From assembly GCF_002865645.1 (NCBI RefSeq), contig NW_020194589.1, positions 2,083,750 through 2,147,749 on the forward strand: a DNA stretch of 64,000 bases. Direction: 5' to 3'. The number at the start of each line of letters is the position of its first letter. Positions within the stretch are counted from its first letter, which is position 1. Positions 35,389 to 46,777 of this stretch are shown here, piece by piece. Position numbers and translations under genes: made by a program. Source of the stretch: Hyaloscypha bicolor E. Taxonomy: Eukaryota; Ascomycota; Leotiomycetes; Helotiales; Hyaloscyphaceae. A model generated the notes under the pieces. The model saw only the letters and a list, made by a program, of their open reading frames with translations, was not told where the DNA came from and did not search any database.

Positions 35389-36166
35389 TTACCCAGAAAA
35401 TGGACATCCCCCTTTCCGCGCCTCAGTCAACCCCTCAGCTACTTCCTCAGGTGGTGGCGTCAAAGTCTCCACCTCCACCTTGCCAATATAATGCCTAGCA
35501 AACAAGTCATTCTGGATCCAAACCACCTTATTCAGTGCTCGAATAACCCTCGACTTCATCACATTGTCAATCTCACCCATCTCCATCACCGCTCCCACGA
35601 CAATGTCAACAACATATCCAAGCAGAGCACCCATATGAATATACTCGACTCTCAAGTCTGGCCTCTTTTCTCTATGCTTGAAGCCCGGTTTGCCGGTGTG
35701 CATAATCCCAACATTGTTGAGATAAGCCCAGAACGGGCTTTGCGGCGAGAGATCACTCGTCGATACCAATTTCACAAGATAATTCTAGTAATTGTCAGCT
35801 CCAGCCCCATTTCATATGAATATATCAAAGGGGAGGAAGGGGGCAAGTAAGACCACCAACCTTCAAGAAGTCCTTCCTCATCGCAATCTGCGGATGGCTC
35901 ATCGTAAGCTCCTGCACACTCTTCACCGTCTCGCCCTCATATTCAGTATTCCTGGGAACAAACGCCTGGGCCGTGATGTCGAAACTCAATAGCTTCGTGT
36001 ACACCGCATCTAAAATCGCGGGCACGAGGGGAGCAACGAGCGGTTTGGAAGCTAGCAGCGCCTCTCCATCTTCGGCTGTGAGTGAGAGGAAGGAGGAGAG
36101 GTATGCGATGCGAGAGGGGAGGTCTTCGAGGGACGAGGCGGGTATGTGTTGCATTGTTGTTGCCAT
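35389..36166 (-). CDS. fungal protoglobin-domain protein
   Basis: Two exons, 36166-35861 and 35784-35389, give 233 aa. The pattern matches the protoglobin family of single-domain globin-like haem proteins. Helices RIAYLSSFLSLTAEDGEALL, PAILDAVYTKLLSFDITAQ and MSHPQIAMRKDFLKNYLVKL lead into FWAYLNNVGIMHTGK. The His there (residue 131) is the likely proximal haem ligand. VEYIHMGALLGYVVDIVVGAV and NKVVWIQNDLFARHYIGK follow. It ends in a Cys-containing GGCPFSG tail. Protoglobins bind O2, CO and NO in archaea and bacteria; the role in fungi is not established. An upstream in-frame ATG at 36196 is possible, but MATTMQHIPAS is the better start. Confidence 0.82.
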
Positions 36167-36916
36167 GTTGTACTTATCTCTCTCTGTAGAACGCAAATTC
36201 TAATCAAACCAATGAAGCTGCTCAAATTCAGATATATATTGTGTAGATAGAGGATAGTACATTAATTACCAGAAGTGATTTTTTTGTTTTTGAAAGTCTA
36301 TCAACCGGTGTTTATATCCTCTCCCATTGCAATCGTATGTTCCCTTCCTCAACACCTCCTAGGAGATCTCACGGAGAAAGGCGAGGGTTCGCTCCCCCTG
36401 CTGCTTTTGCCGGGTATTGCGCTTCCACCCGTCCCATTGTCCCAATCAGCTGGCAATGATCTGCAATCCCACTCACGAGCATTATCGCCTGCTAGCGAAG
36501 TCACGCCGGTCCCTCCCGTGCCTTCCTCCTACAGTGAACTTGGAATGGCAATCGGTACGTCGATTTGTAACGAAATGAGAACCCGGAGTCGGTGTTAGGT
36601 AAACCGTCCGAGATGCCCCGACAATGTGGTGCCAGAATCTCTATTACACTTTCTCTGCAGATTGCAAATGCCGCCATAGAATGCAAGGTTCAGTGTGTGA
36701 TACAGAGGGTATGTGGAGATGCGTGCAAATTGTGTGTTTGCTCAGAGAGATAGGGAAAGAGAGAGGGATCTGCTTGAATTCGGTTTCTCTTAACTCTGAA
36801 TTCATCGTTTCTCGGGATATCAGGCGCTCATCAAGCGTCTTTAACCAACGTCCTTCAACGTCACTGTTATATATACAAAATTCCATTCCCCATCCAAGTT
36901 TCGTAACTCATCTAAT
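36167..36916. other. intergenic region
   Basis: This is the protoglobin promoter side and the 3' flank of the WD40 gene. No gene is supported. Confidence 0.55.
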
Positions 36917-39900
36917 TTAATCGACCGTTGTCCCGCAAGCTTTACACACAAGTTTCCGGCCCTTCCCAGCTACCCTCCGCGCCCTGAAATCTTTCCCTCC
37001 ACACCGCTTGCAAGACAATGCTTCTCCATCGCTATCCTCTTCCTCTAGCTCAGGAGACCCTTCATCTGAACTCAGTTTACTGACGACGCTGCCTAGCCGG
37101 TCCATCGGTGGTCTATCTGCTGGATCGAGTTTGCCAGGGTCACGCGCTGGATTGACTTCCTTCTTCCAAGCTGCTACATTCCAGAACTGGTAGCTCTTTC
37201 CTGAAGCATCAATCCGCAAGGGGTTGTCGTCGCTGCCGCTATTCCGACGAATACTGAAGCTTGGAGTTGGTGGTTGACTTCTCTCTGCACTCGTTACTTT
37301 GTGAATGCTTGGTGGTGGACTGGTCGTTGACACACTCGATGCTCCGTATATCAATGGTGTAGACGAGTATGGTTGTTGTCGAGCTGCGCTAGCAAGATTA
37401 TTTTGTGATGAGGAAGATGGCGATTGGAAGGAAGTCCTGCTGAATTTCCCTGGAGATATGCTTCGATCGCTTCGAGGTGCTTTATTCGTTAGACTTCTGA
37501 TGCTGCCGTCATCCTTCGTCGTGACATTATTCCGCCAGGACAGGATATGATCCGAAGCAGTAGGTGGTCCAGCTAGAGAATTTTGCGAGAGCGAGTTTCT
37601 TCGAGAATGGGACCCTCCTGAAGTGCGAGTCATGATACTATTTGACCTTCCAAGCATCTTCTTGGAGAAAGTCGAACCTGTCTCCCAAGACTCCAATCGG
37701 CGCTTTGAAGCGCAGTCACATCTGAAGACCTTGATGTTTCCTAGGTAATCCGCAGTGACAAGAATCAAGCCATCGTTATGTGACGATCTTGCGAGATACG
37801 CAGGCGACTCTTCAGGCTTTTTGATATGAGGCTCGCTGACGGGATCTGAGTGCCGCTTTTCCGAACCGATAGCAGGCATCGAAGACGCAGTGGACTCTTC
37901 CCTTGATAACAACGTTACAGGAGGGGGATTGCAGAGATCGTAGATTGGATCAAGGGAACCGCTTAGTAGTTGACGGGTCTTCAAGGGGGCAATAACGGCA
38001 GCTGTAACCATATCTGAATGGGCCTGAAAAACCTCGACGCCCACTTTGTCTTTATTCTCAGCATCGGTCAAGCTACTCGTATCCCAGATGTATGCTTTGC
38101 GATCTTCACTGCCGCAAATGACATATCGAGCGTCGTCACTGAAGCTAGCATTGATCTGACTGCAGGTATTTTCATGTCCCCTAAATTTCATTTCCAGTGA
38201 TTTGTCCCTCAGGTTGTATAACCTGACCCGCGAATCATTGCTCGTAATGAGTAACTTGACTTCTCCTTCCGGGTCATCTGGGGGAAAGGTTGTCGTCCGG
38301 ATTCCGGTGATTTTGCTGCCCTTGGCATTCTTCCCTCGTGAGGATCGAACATGGATCTGAGTATGATACTTCAAACCCTCGGTCTCATAAAACAAACAGA
38401 GTCCGCTAAGGACTCCGGCCATTGCGGTCTTGCCATCCGGGGAGAAGGCAACAGCTGTAATGAGGTCTGGTAATTGATTCCAGAACGCTACACTTTTGTC
38501 AGGAATAGACCTGTCAAAGAGTCAGCAGTAATAGGAGGTAGAGGGGGCCCTCATGTGATAAAACGAAAAATCTCTTACCATAATCGTAATATGCTATCCA
38601 GACTCCCAGCGAGAAAGAACCTATCGTCGGTGGGGTGAAAGGCTATGGATGTAACACTATGATGGAGTGAGCACTACCCAACCTGAGTAGAGCGCACTTA
38701 AAAAGAATCTTACAAATCTTTATGTCGAAAGGTGCACAGGCATTCTTGCCTTGAAATGTGCCATAAACGAACTGTTTTATCCATAGAGGATGACAGTAAG
38801 AAATTGTTCTTGCTCCAACTTAGGTCTAATATATCGCCCGTGTGCCCTTCAAACTCTCGTACGGGCTTAGATCTGAATACGGGTGCGCTCAATCGTTCGA
38901 CTCCAGAAGTATTCGAAGATATGTCTTCTTCATGCTCGTGTGTATGCCTTTCCTCCGGTGTCGAGATGACGGCCCACACTCTGACAACCTGATCTCTGCC
39001 AGCTGCCGCAAGATACCTGCCATCCTTGCTGAGTTCTATTGACCACACTGCTCCGCTCGTCTTCGGCAACTTCGATAACTTGTGTGCGCTGCTTGCATTT
39101 ATTTCCGTGGTAGTCAAACCCGGAACTTTCTCATCACTTGCTTTATGTTTTGTCCCGCTCAACTCCTGCGCCAAGAACATGCGATTGAACTCCCGTTCCT
39201 TCTTATTATGAGCCCGCACTTTGATATATCGAGGCGGTTCCTTGTGTTGCGGGATAAACCCATTCGCACCGATTGAAGAAGAGAACACAGCGGCGTTCAT
39301 GCCTTCGTCTCTCCTTTCACCCGCCTCCGATTCATCATCGTCGATATCTGGCGATTGATCCTTCTTCTTCCCACCGATGATGGAGAACCTACTAAGGAAC
39401 GAGACACCTTTCCTATAGGCTTGTAATTAGCGAGCATGTATTGTCCCATAAGCAAATAAGTAAGCCACCGACTTCAGTAGGCCGACGCTCCGAGCGTGTG
39501 AAATTTAGAGACACCTACTTCTTCTCCTTCGCAAGATTACTATCACTTCGAGAGATTTCGGGTGTTAGTTGTCTCCCTGGGGGCGCAATATCAGGGCTTG
39601 TTGGGCTTCCAATGTCAGCATTTGGACTTTCCGGGCCCCCGCTATTCCGTAGTTTTTGAGGTATGGTATTCTCGGTGTTGGTCCTCTTAAGGATGTGCTA
39701 TGGCAAAGTCAGCGATCGGAATTGGTTGGTTCTGCCGTTGAGGGGGGGGGATGCGCAAATTCCGTGTCATGGGACGAATACACGGGGCCTGCATCTAACA
39801 AGAACGTACATGGGAAAGAGGGTCAATGGCAGTTGAGGGCCGCCCGGGACCCACTGTAGTCTTTGTACCGCTGGCATCTTTGCTCGAAGTATTCCTTATC

Positions 39901-40207
39901 AAGTTGATTGGTGATTTCTTGCCATTGGATTGTGCGTTGCCTGTTGTAAGGATTCTAGTAAGCATAAGCACCACAACCAGAAGGATAAGCCATATCATTT
40001 GATATGTCTGACAGAGCTGTTGAAGCTATCTGGAGTGCTGAACTGCCTGGGTATCTAACGGGACATACCTTCTGAGGATGTCGCGCTTCTCGGACGAGCT
40101 GATTGTCCGCCTTCCGTGGTGGTTGACGGGGTGTCAACAGGTGATGTGCCCCCCTCGGCCTTCTGAGCATCGGTCACCCTGATTCTCGGGAGCGCAGGGT
40201 CAGACAT
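36917..40207 (-). CDS. WD40-repeat protein with C-terminal zinc ribbon (WDR44/Dgr2-like)
   Basis: Six exons: 40207-40069, 39954-39810, 39697-39519, 39412-38714, 38656-38579 and 38510-36917, about 944 aa. The N-terminus is disordered. WD repeats start near [26 protein letters not shown] and include [40 protein letters not shown] and [20 protein letters not shown]. This order resembles the WDR44/yeast Dgr2 group. The last 35 residues hold CKRCGGKDF and [11 protein letters not shown], a four-Cys zinc ribbon. A Ser-rich linker joins the two parts. Exons 3-6 splice in perfect phase. The exon 1 to exon 2 junction is one base out of frame as written: either a frameshift in exon 2 or a missed splice. 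Confidence 0.82.
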
Positions 40208-40741
40208 GTCCTAGGCCGTTCCATGTGTTCATCTGAAAGGTTGACTGAGGCGAGGCCGAGTGGGCTTGTGTGCGTGGGCTGTTTCTATGGCTTTTGCTGA
40301 TCCGTAAGTTCCGGAGACCTGGGAGCTGGTTCTTGCCCGGATACGTTGGAGCAGACTGTGAGGAAGGGTACCGTCTAGAGTGCAAGGAAAATATGTAGCT
40401 CGAACTCAAATACGAGCACGTGCAGAGGTTTTCAAGATCTGGTTCATCGGTCGCCATCACATTGCAGTTATTGAGACTTTGCAGCTTCGCTACTACGTCA
40501 CATGGGGTTACTGTACGGAGTGACGTTCCCCGTCCAGGGCGGTGAGCTTCTTTCTGCCAAATCACATTCAGCACCTAAAATCATCCGACTCCACGATCAT
40601 CAACACCGACATCCCATTCCGTCTTCCAAAACATCTGAGGTCTCGAGTCGATCGGATCCAGCCGCCTCACCACAGGTCCTTGCAGGATCAACCCTGACAG
40701 ACACTTCAAAGATCCTGGGCTACAGCTAATAATAGCAAACA
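40208..40741. other. divergent promoter region
   Basis: 534 bp lie between the starts of the WD40 gene and the deaminase gene. No other feature is supported. Confidence 0.55.
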
Positions 40742-41248
40742 ATGGCGTCGCAGCCAGACAGACACTTGGAATATATGCGCCGGGCTCTGGCTCTTGCACA
40801 GGAGTCACCTCCTAAACCTACGAACTATCGGGTCGGAGCGCTCCTGGTCGATGCCAAGACTAATTCCATCCTCGCATCCGGTTACACACTCGAATGCGAG
40901 GGCAATACCCATGCGGAACAATGCTGCTTTATAAAATTGGCCGAGGCTCACAACGTTCCGGAGGAATTATTAGGGGATATCTTGCCTCGGGAGACCGTGT
41001 TATACACTACCGTGGAGCCCTGTTTCAAAAGATTAAGTGGGAATTTACCATGTGTGGAAAGGATACTGCGGTTGGGCAACGCCATAGAAACTGTATATGT
41101 TGGGGTTAAAGAACCGGAGAAGTTCGTGGGCGAGAATACTGGAAGGAAACAATTGGAAGATGCTGGTATAAAGGTTGTTCTTGTCGAAGGCATGGAAAAG
41201 GAGATATTGAAGGTAGCTACAGCTGGCCATAAAATTGCCGATGTTTGA
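40742..41248 (+). CDS. Rib2-type cytidine/deoxycytidylate deaminase-fold protein
   Basis: A single exon gives 168 aa. Zinc-site motifs of the deaminase superfamily are intact: GNTHAEQCC (His ligand and catalytic Glu) and TTVEPCFKRLSGNLPCVERI (two Cys ligands). TVYVGVKEPEKFVGENTGRK and the end LKVATAGHK strongly resemble the deaminase half of fungal Rib2, which removes the amino group from the pyrimidine intermediate of riboflavin synthesis. Here the deaminase stands alone, without the pseudouridine-synthase half found in yeast Rib2. A generic CMP deaminase is the alternative. It ends 291 bp before the transposon. Confidence 0.8.
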   Translation: MASQPDRHLEYMRRALALAQESPPKPTNYRVGALLVDAKTNSILASGYTLECEGNTHAEQCCFIKLAEAHNVPEELLGDILPRETVLYTTVEPCFKRLSGNLPCVERILRLGNAIETVYVGVKEPEKFVGENTGRKQLEDAGIKVVLVEGMEKEILKVATAGHKIADV

Positions 41249-41539
41249 TGCGGAGGTGCTCTCCGAACACCTTTCCGAGAAGGTTAGAGAGGCCAATTCA
41301 GAAACTTCTGGAGAGCCACTGGCTCATGGGGCACATTCCGGCTCAAAGGAAAGTACCCTATTTCAACCCTGGACAGATATCAGCGGCGGGTGCTGAAGCT
41401 ACATCATTTCTGTCTGGACCTTTTGCTCTCCCGAGGCTGTTGTCTGCGAGAAATATTAGGGACTCAAGTCAATCAAGGTACTTCCGTAAGGCTGAGATAG
41501 TTGCGGATAAATAGCAATTCCGAGTCCGTAACCCGCATA

Positions 41540-41576
41540 CAGTTATATGCGAAAACTCCCTGTTTTAGCGAATTTT
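41540..41576 (+). repeat. left terminal inverted repeat of mariner element
   Basis: 37 bp, matching the reverse complement of 45231-45267 at 36 of 37 positions. Confidence 0.97.
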
Positions 41577-41710
41577 AGCCGCATCATGCACTTTTGGTGC
41601 GCACCCCACCAAAAATTAATGATAATTGACAAAACTCACCCAACAATCGCACTACCACCTCCAGCACCATCCCAATTAGGCAATTTCGACTTTATTCGCA
41701 AGCTCCTACC

Positions 41711-43756
41711 ATGGCACGTTCAAAGAGCAAAAAAATCGAGAAACCACCGCCTTTAGTAGGCAAAAAACGACAGAGAAAACCTACGGCTAAGGCCTCCTCC
41801 GCTCTAGTAGCTCCCAAACAGCCTAAAATCAAGCTCACGACTGCTAGCAGGCCCCCAAAAGAGCCTTCTCCTGATACTGGTGCTAGCGGAGCTAATCCCC
41901 AAAGGGAGCGTACTATCGAAATATCGTCGTCGTCGTCCAGCGAGTCTCCAGAGCCCGAAGCTAAGACCCACGTAGTTACCGTAAACTGGCAGGTTTACCT
42001 GAACCATAAGCTAGTTTATTCGGAGTCTTTTCAGGAGGATTTTTTATCGATTCTATATAATGGATACCGATTTTGGCAGGGCTGGGTTTAGATGAGGGTT
42101 AACGAAGCGGCGAAGACGGATAAGGAGATTAAAGCTAGGAGAAAATGGAAGGGAATATATGGAGCTTTGAGTAATCGATAGATCTTCTATATCCAAGATA
42201 GGGAGAGCTTTGAGAGGTTCGAAAAAATAATAGTTTCTAGGGACTCAAAAGGCGTTAATTGTATTATTAAAGCTCGATTCGTTACTAAAGGAGATCCCGA
42301 ATCGTTACCGGAACCAGAGAAAGCATTAGGAAAGAGAAGAAAAATACTAGATCCTCCCAAGCTAGTCTATTCAGATAATGATAGTAATACTAAAAAGAGT
42401 ATTCCCCCTATTAAGAAGGCTAGGAAAATAGCTACCACTATTACTATTGTATCTTTAGTTAAGGATAGGAAGACATAATCGAGATATTAGGAGAGATTGA
42501 GCCTATTTTCGCGGTATTAGAGATATAATAGGGGAGAAAGGGGAGGGTACCTAAATAGGAATTAATAGTATTTTATCTATAAAGGGAACTATTTCAGGAT
42601 TAAATTAAACGACTTCCATAAATAGATAGATTAATAGAGAGATGAGCTTCCTAATAAGGCTAATACTACTACTATTCCTACTAATTTGATTATTAAATGG
42701 ATACTATATAGCGAAAATTAATAGAGGATTAGTAGATAACGAAATGAGAGCAAAGGAAAGGTAAAGGAGAAGGAGAGAGTAAAGGATAAACCAAGAGAGG
42801 GCTTATCTTAACCTATTATTAACCATAACTACTATGGCGATAAATTCAAGGGAAAAGAGCCCTCTACTAGCTTATATAGTATTCTACGGGTACTACTACC
42901 CCGTTATTTACCTGTATATCCCGCTAATTATGATCCAATTCCCCTCCCTGAGTTCGTGGCTATTAAGCAAGCTTTATATTATTGAACTAAACTCCTCTAG
43001 TAAAACTAGCTTTTTCCCTGTTCACGAGCTAATTCGCCTTATTTTTAATGTCGATGACCTTTTCTTCCTACTCTTCTATATTCCCGGTATTAAGATCGCA
43101 ATTATTAAGCTAAGTACTTCTCTAGTATCTTTAATTTGCATACTTTATAAGAGTCTAGCCCAATTCGTAAAGATACTAATATTAGGGAGGAATTAGCATT
43201 ATTTAGGGCATGGCTAGATACTTACTTACTTCGAAATTAATAAACTAATATTAGTAATTTAATAGCTATAGTATTAGAGGAGCAGATTGACCCGAAATAG
43301 CTAAAGGTAATAGAGAAATCGGAGGCTAAAGAGTATGGTATTCCATAGGGATTTCTCCTTATTATAAAGGATCAGGTTTCCCCTTAGTATACTATATGAA
43401 ATTCGGAAGTTAATTAATCTTCTATATTAAATATGGGTACTCCGGTACTAATTACTAATATAATAGCCCCCTCCCAAAGCACTATTCCGGATACCTAAGC
43501 AGGAGACTCGATTCGACCAGATATCGTCTTTAGTACGTATCCTGAAGACGAAATTAGCTTCCACTAGGGTATAGGCAACTCACAGAAGCAGGATTAGGAA
43601 GAGTTTATAATTCCTGGGATATTTAATAACGATTACGAATCGATTAGGGGTTAGATAGAGGATAATATTTAGAATTAAGCCTTGATTTCCATATATTACG
43701 GGACTAGGGAGGCGAGAAATAAACTAATTAGATTACAGGATTTTAGGCTCTTTTAA
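41711..43756 (+). pseudogene. second reading frame of the mariner element, RIP-broken
   Basis: One frame, kept without shifts from the ATG at 41711 to the TAA at 43754-43756 (682 codons), reads as protein-like sequence interrupted by more than 30 stops. The first 126 codons are intact: a Lys/Pro-rich basic N-terminus (MARSKSKKIEKPPPLVGKKR), a Ser/Glu stretch (ISSSSSSESPEPE), then VVTVNWQVYLNHKLVYSES and EDFLSILYNGYRFWQGW. Later blocks include IREELALFRAWLDTYLLRN and EEQIDPK. I recognise no domain. It could be a transposition accessory factor or captured cargo. Stops become denser toward the 3' end. Confidence 0.75.
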
Positions 43757-44075
43757 AGAGATTTATTACTAGTATTATGGTTATTATTTTTAGTCGAGAT
43801 TATTAATATTTGAAGTTTTTCCCTTATACTAAATATTTTTATAACTATATTATAGGATTTTTATATATTAGAATAATTAAAAGAGCTATTTCCTATAATT
43901 CTAAATATGCTTTCGTTTTTTTAATAGTAGTTGTGGTTATTAAGAACCATAGTATTTTTTAATTAGTATTAATATCGGCTCTCTGGTAAAGTAATAAGTA
44001 ATTTTGGAATTACCTTTTGTAATATTAAAATTACCAGAACTTTAAATAATATTAAGTATAGCGATTCTATTAATT

Positions 44076-45077
44076 TTATACTAATTCTATAGGGAAATTC
44101 CGATATCCTGAATTATAGAAATGCCCCCTAGCCTTCCTAGCTGCCTCTGGCCCCCGTCCAAGCCTCCGAATAGTATTAATTAGATAATCTCTAAAGTCTG
44201 GATACTCCCTATAGACTTTCCTATAGTTCTTTCGCATATTAGACTTAATATTATAAAAGCTTTCCTCGATTGGGTTCAAAATTGGGTAATAAGGAGATAA
44301 CTAGCATATCCAAATACCCCGTACCCGGCACATATCAAGTACCCTCTGACTCCGGTATATACCATAGTTATTTATTATAATAATCGAATTTTTGCCCGGC
44401 CATGGATTATACTGCGGGAGCACCCTATTTTCTATCTAATCTTCAAAAATCTCGGCTATAATATTGCCTTAATAAACCAAAGGATCAAGATACCTATTAA
44501 TCATATATACCGGTAAAAGGGACTACTTAGGAGATCGCTTCAAGAGTATCTTTATCTCCGCAGGTAAGCCCTGAGATGCCTATCCATATTTCCTATACCC
44601 CGTATACTTATTAAAAGCTGATTCGTCTACGGTAATGATCTGATCTGCTCTCCAAAATCGAGAATCATTATACTACTGCTCAAGAAGCTCCTGGTTTTGC
44701 TCCGCCGCTACCGCCTTGATTTTCTTATATATAATCTCTAATCTCTTCAAAAGACGCGAGATCGTCGTTTGGTGAGGTTTAATGCCGAATTCCTTATTAA
44801 GAAAGTCGATAATTTCCTCCTAGTAAACGTCGATATATCTCAGAATATGCTCCATTACCGCTTCTTCCATTTCTGGTATAATTATCGATCGACGGCCTGG
44901 TTTTTTCCGGGAATCCCAGCCAAGAGCTTTCCGAACCCGTATCTGATACCTCCGATATCGTATGGTTTCGTAAGTAGTATTGAATCGGGTTGCGATCTCG
45001 TGTAAATCGGGGTGATAAGGTTATGCAACGATAGCGTCGATGGCCGCGATTTCGCGCGGGCTTAGGTGAGGAGCCAT
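44076..45077 (-). pseudogene. Tc1/mariner DDE_3 transposase relic
   Basis: One continuous minus-strand frame of 333 codons from ATG 45077, carrying eight in-frame TAA/TAG stops. The N-terminus is a helix-turn-helix region (MAPHLSPREIAAIDAIVA, then YHPDLHEIATRFNTTYETIR). A second helical segment has FGIKPHQTTISRLLKRLE. The catalytic core shows the first Asp in ITVDESAFNKYTG and the Glu in NPIEESFYNIKSN. The second Asp position reads IINNYGIYR, with Asn where the family has Asp, as expected from G-to-A RIP. The C-terminus ends in GHFYNSGYR. It is inactive as read. Confidence 0.9.
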
Positions 45078-45230
45078 AATCTGCTCTTATTATTAGCAAG
45101 AGCTACTTTAGGAGAGTAAATTGATCCACTTCTCATCTAATTCGGACGTGGTTTGGTGGAGCAATTGGTGGTTGAAGATAATTTAGGTAACTTTTGGTAC
45201 ACCCGTTTTTAAGTGTACCGCTTTTCGTCA

Positions 45231-45267
45231 AAAACTCGCTAAAACAGGGAGTTTTCGCATATAACTG
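45231..45267 (-). repeat. right terminal inverted repeat of mariner element
   Basis: 37 bp reverse complement of the left terminal repeat, followed directly by the TA target duplication. Confidence 0.97.
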
Positions 45268-45414
45268 TAATGTCGTCATGTACACTCCCCGAGGCTGCAG
45301 GTCGTATTTAGCCTTGTGAAACGTAGAACCACACGGGAATTCCTTCTCAATATAGCAGCTGTGAACCCACACCAATAATACGAAAACTCCAATATTTGAA
45401 CGATATCAAGCAAG

Positions 45415-46602
45415 ATGAGTCTGCTTGGTTCTCTCTTGCATCTTACCAACTTCCGTAATCCCTTCCTTAGGTATTTTGTGATCTCTGCTCTGATGTCGTC
45501 TCACAAACTCACATGAAATAGAACTCTCATTCCATCTGTGGGTGCAGCCTTCGCCATTCAAACAGCGGTTGCCATTCCGTCTATCCTTGCGAAATCCGAG
45601 CGATTTTATGATCTCTCGGGATCTCTCACATATCTCTCAGTTACAGCTTTGAGTTTGTACCTTCCAGCGCTCCGGGTAAGAGCCGCTGCATCGCTCGCTG
45701 GGACTGCCAAGCCACCCTTCCCAAGCCTTTTGGATACATTCACAGGCAAAGGAGGGCCCAATGGTCTGAACTGGAGACAAGTTGTTCTCAGCACAGCTGT
45801 GTCAATATGGGCCACAAGATGTATTTCTCCTCACCCCTTTCCGAAGCTCATGTGTTAATCAAAGATTAGTGGGGTCATACCTTTTTCAAAGAGTCATGCA
45901 AGATGGAAAGGATTCCCGATTTGACGAGATCAAGAAGTCCCCCCCTAAGTTCCTTGCTGCATTTATGGCTCAAGCAACCTGGATTTCTCTCTGCTTGATG
46001 CCAATCTTGGCGGTGAACAGCATACCTCACGCTGTTCTGTCCACGCTCCCGGCTATTGGGATTACAGATGTCGTCGGTCTCTTGCTTTATGCTGGTGGTT
46101 TGGGCTTTGAAGTTGCAGCTGATAGGCAGAAGGATGCTTGGGTACAAGCCAAGAAGAGAAAGGTGAGCTTATTGTCATGCCAACTTGTGATTCATTTGTT
46201 TGGGAGCTCGGAGCCTGGAAGCTTCCTCTGAAATTCAGGAATGATCCATACTAATTCTATGGTTAGGAGCATGATGAGGATTTCTTGACTCACGGACTCT
46301 GGTCTAAGAGCAGACACCCGAACTATTTCGGGGAGTCAACTCTGTGGACCGGTATTGCTGTTACATCTGCGGGAGTTTTGGCTAGCAATATTGGTCAGGT
46401 GGGTATGGGACTTGCAGGAACGAGCTACGGGAGATTCTTGGGACTTGGGATGTGTTTCGTTAGCCCAGCATTTGTCACATTCCTGCTTTTGAAGGTTTCC
46501 GGGGTCCCTTTGAGTGAGAATAAGTATGACAAAAAGTATGGGGACCGGAAGGACTACAAAGCATGGAAGGAAAATACTCCTATGTTCATCCCCAAGTTCT
46601 AA
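45415..46602 (+). CDS. DUF1295 / steroid-5-alpha-reductase-like membrane protein
   Basis: Four exons, 45415-45470, 45522-45820, 45870-46162 and 46267-46602, give 327 aa. Several membrane helices are visible (YLSVTALSLYLPALRV, WISLCLMPILAVNSIPHAVL). The conserved DUF1295 region follows: GLLLYAGGLGFEVAADRQKD, then THGLWSKSRHPNYFGESTLW, where Arg-His-Pro-Asn-Tyr-Phe-Gly-Glu is the signature. It ends with VPLSENKYDKKYGDRKDYKAWKENTP. The fold is shared with NADPH-dependent sterol and 3-oxo-5-alpha-steroid reductases and isoprenylcysteine methyltransferases; the substrate here is unknown. Its start codon lies only 147 bp from the transposon end, so promoter sequence has probably been displaced. Confidence 0.9.
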
Positions 46603-46777
46603 GCGCAGGAACTATGCTGAAGAAGCTCAATGATCCAGAACCATTAGCACATCCGAAGGCATTAAACGCTGACTGTTCGAGAAATCGAGGGTGCATTCAG
46701 ACGGGAAGTAATTTCAATCTTCACCTTTGCTCGGTACTTTGAACTATTCTTCGAAACCAAATACTCTGGGTATATAT

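Larger units (their letters stand above)
41540..45267. mobile_element. Tc1/mariner-type DNA transposon, two-gene, RIP-decayed
   Basis: A 3,728 bp element is flanked on both sides by TA (41538-41539 and 45268-45269), the Tc1/mariner target duplication. Its terminal inverted repeats are 37 bp with one mismatch: 41540-41576 starts CAGTTATATGCGAAAACTCC and 45231-45267 is its reverse complement. Inside, a DDE transposase relic is on the minus strand and a second long decayed reading frame is on the plus strand, the two convergent. The interior is AT- and TpA-rich, unlike its flanks. In-frame stops are nearly all TAA/TAG, with a few TGA, at positions readable as CAA/CAG/TGG/CGA after C-to-T or G-to-A change. 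The element is non-autonomous now. Confidence 0.93.

Noticed and set aside
37845..37862. 15-base match between the MITE-like terminal repeat and the WD40 coding sequence
   Set aside because: A match of this length is expected by chance in a window this size, and it lies inside conserved coding sequence.
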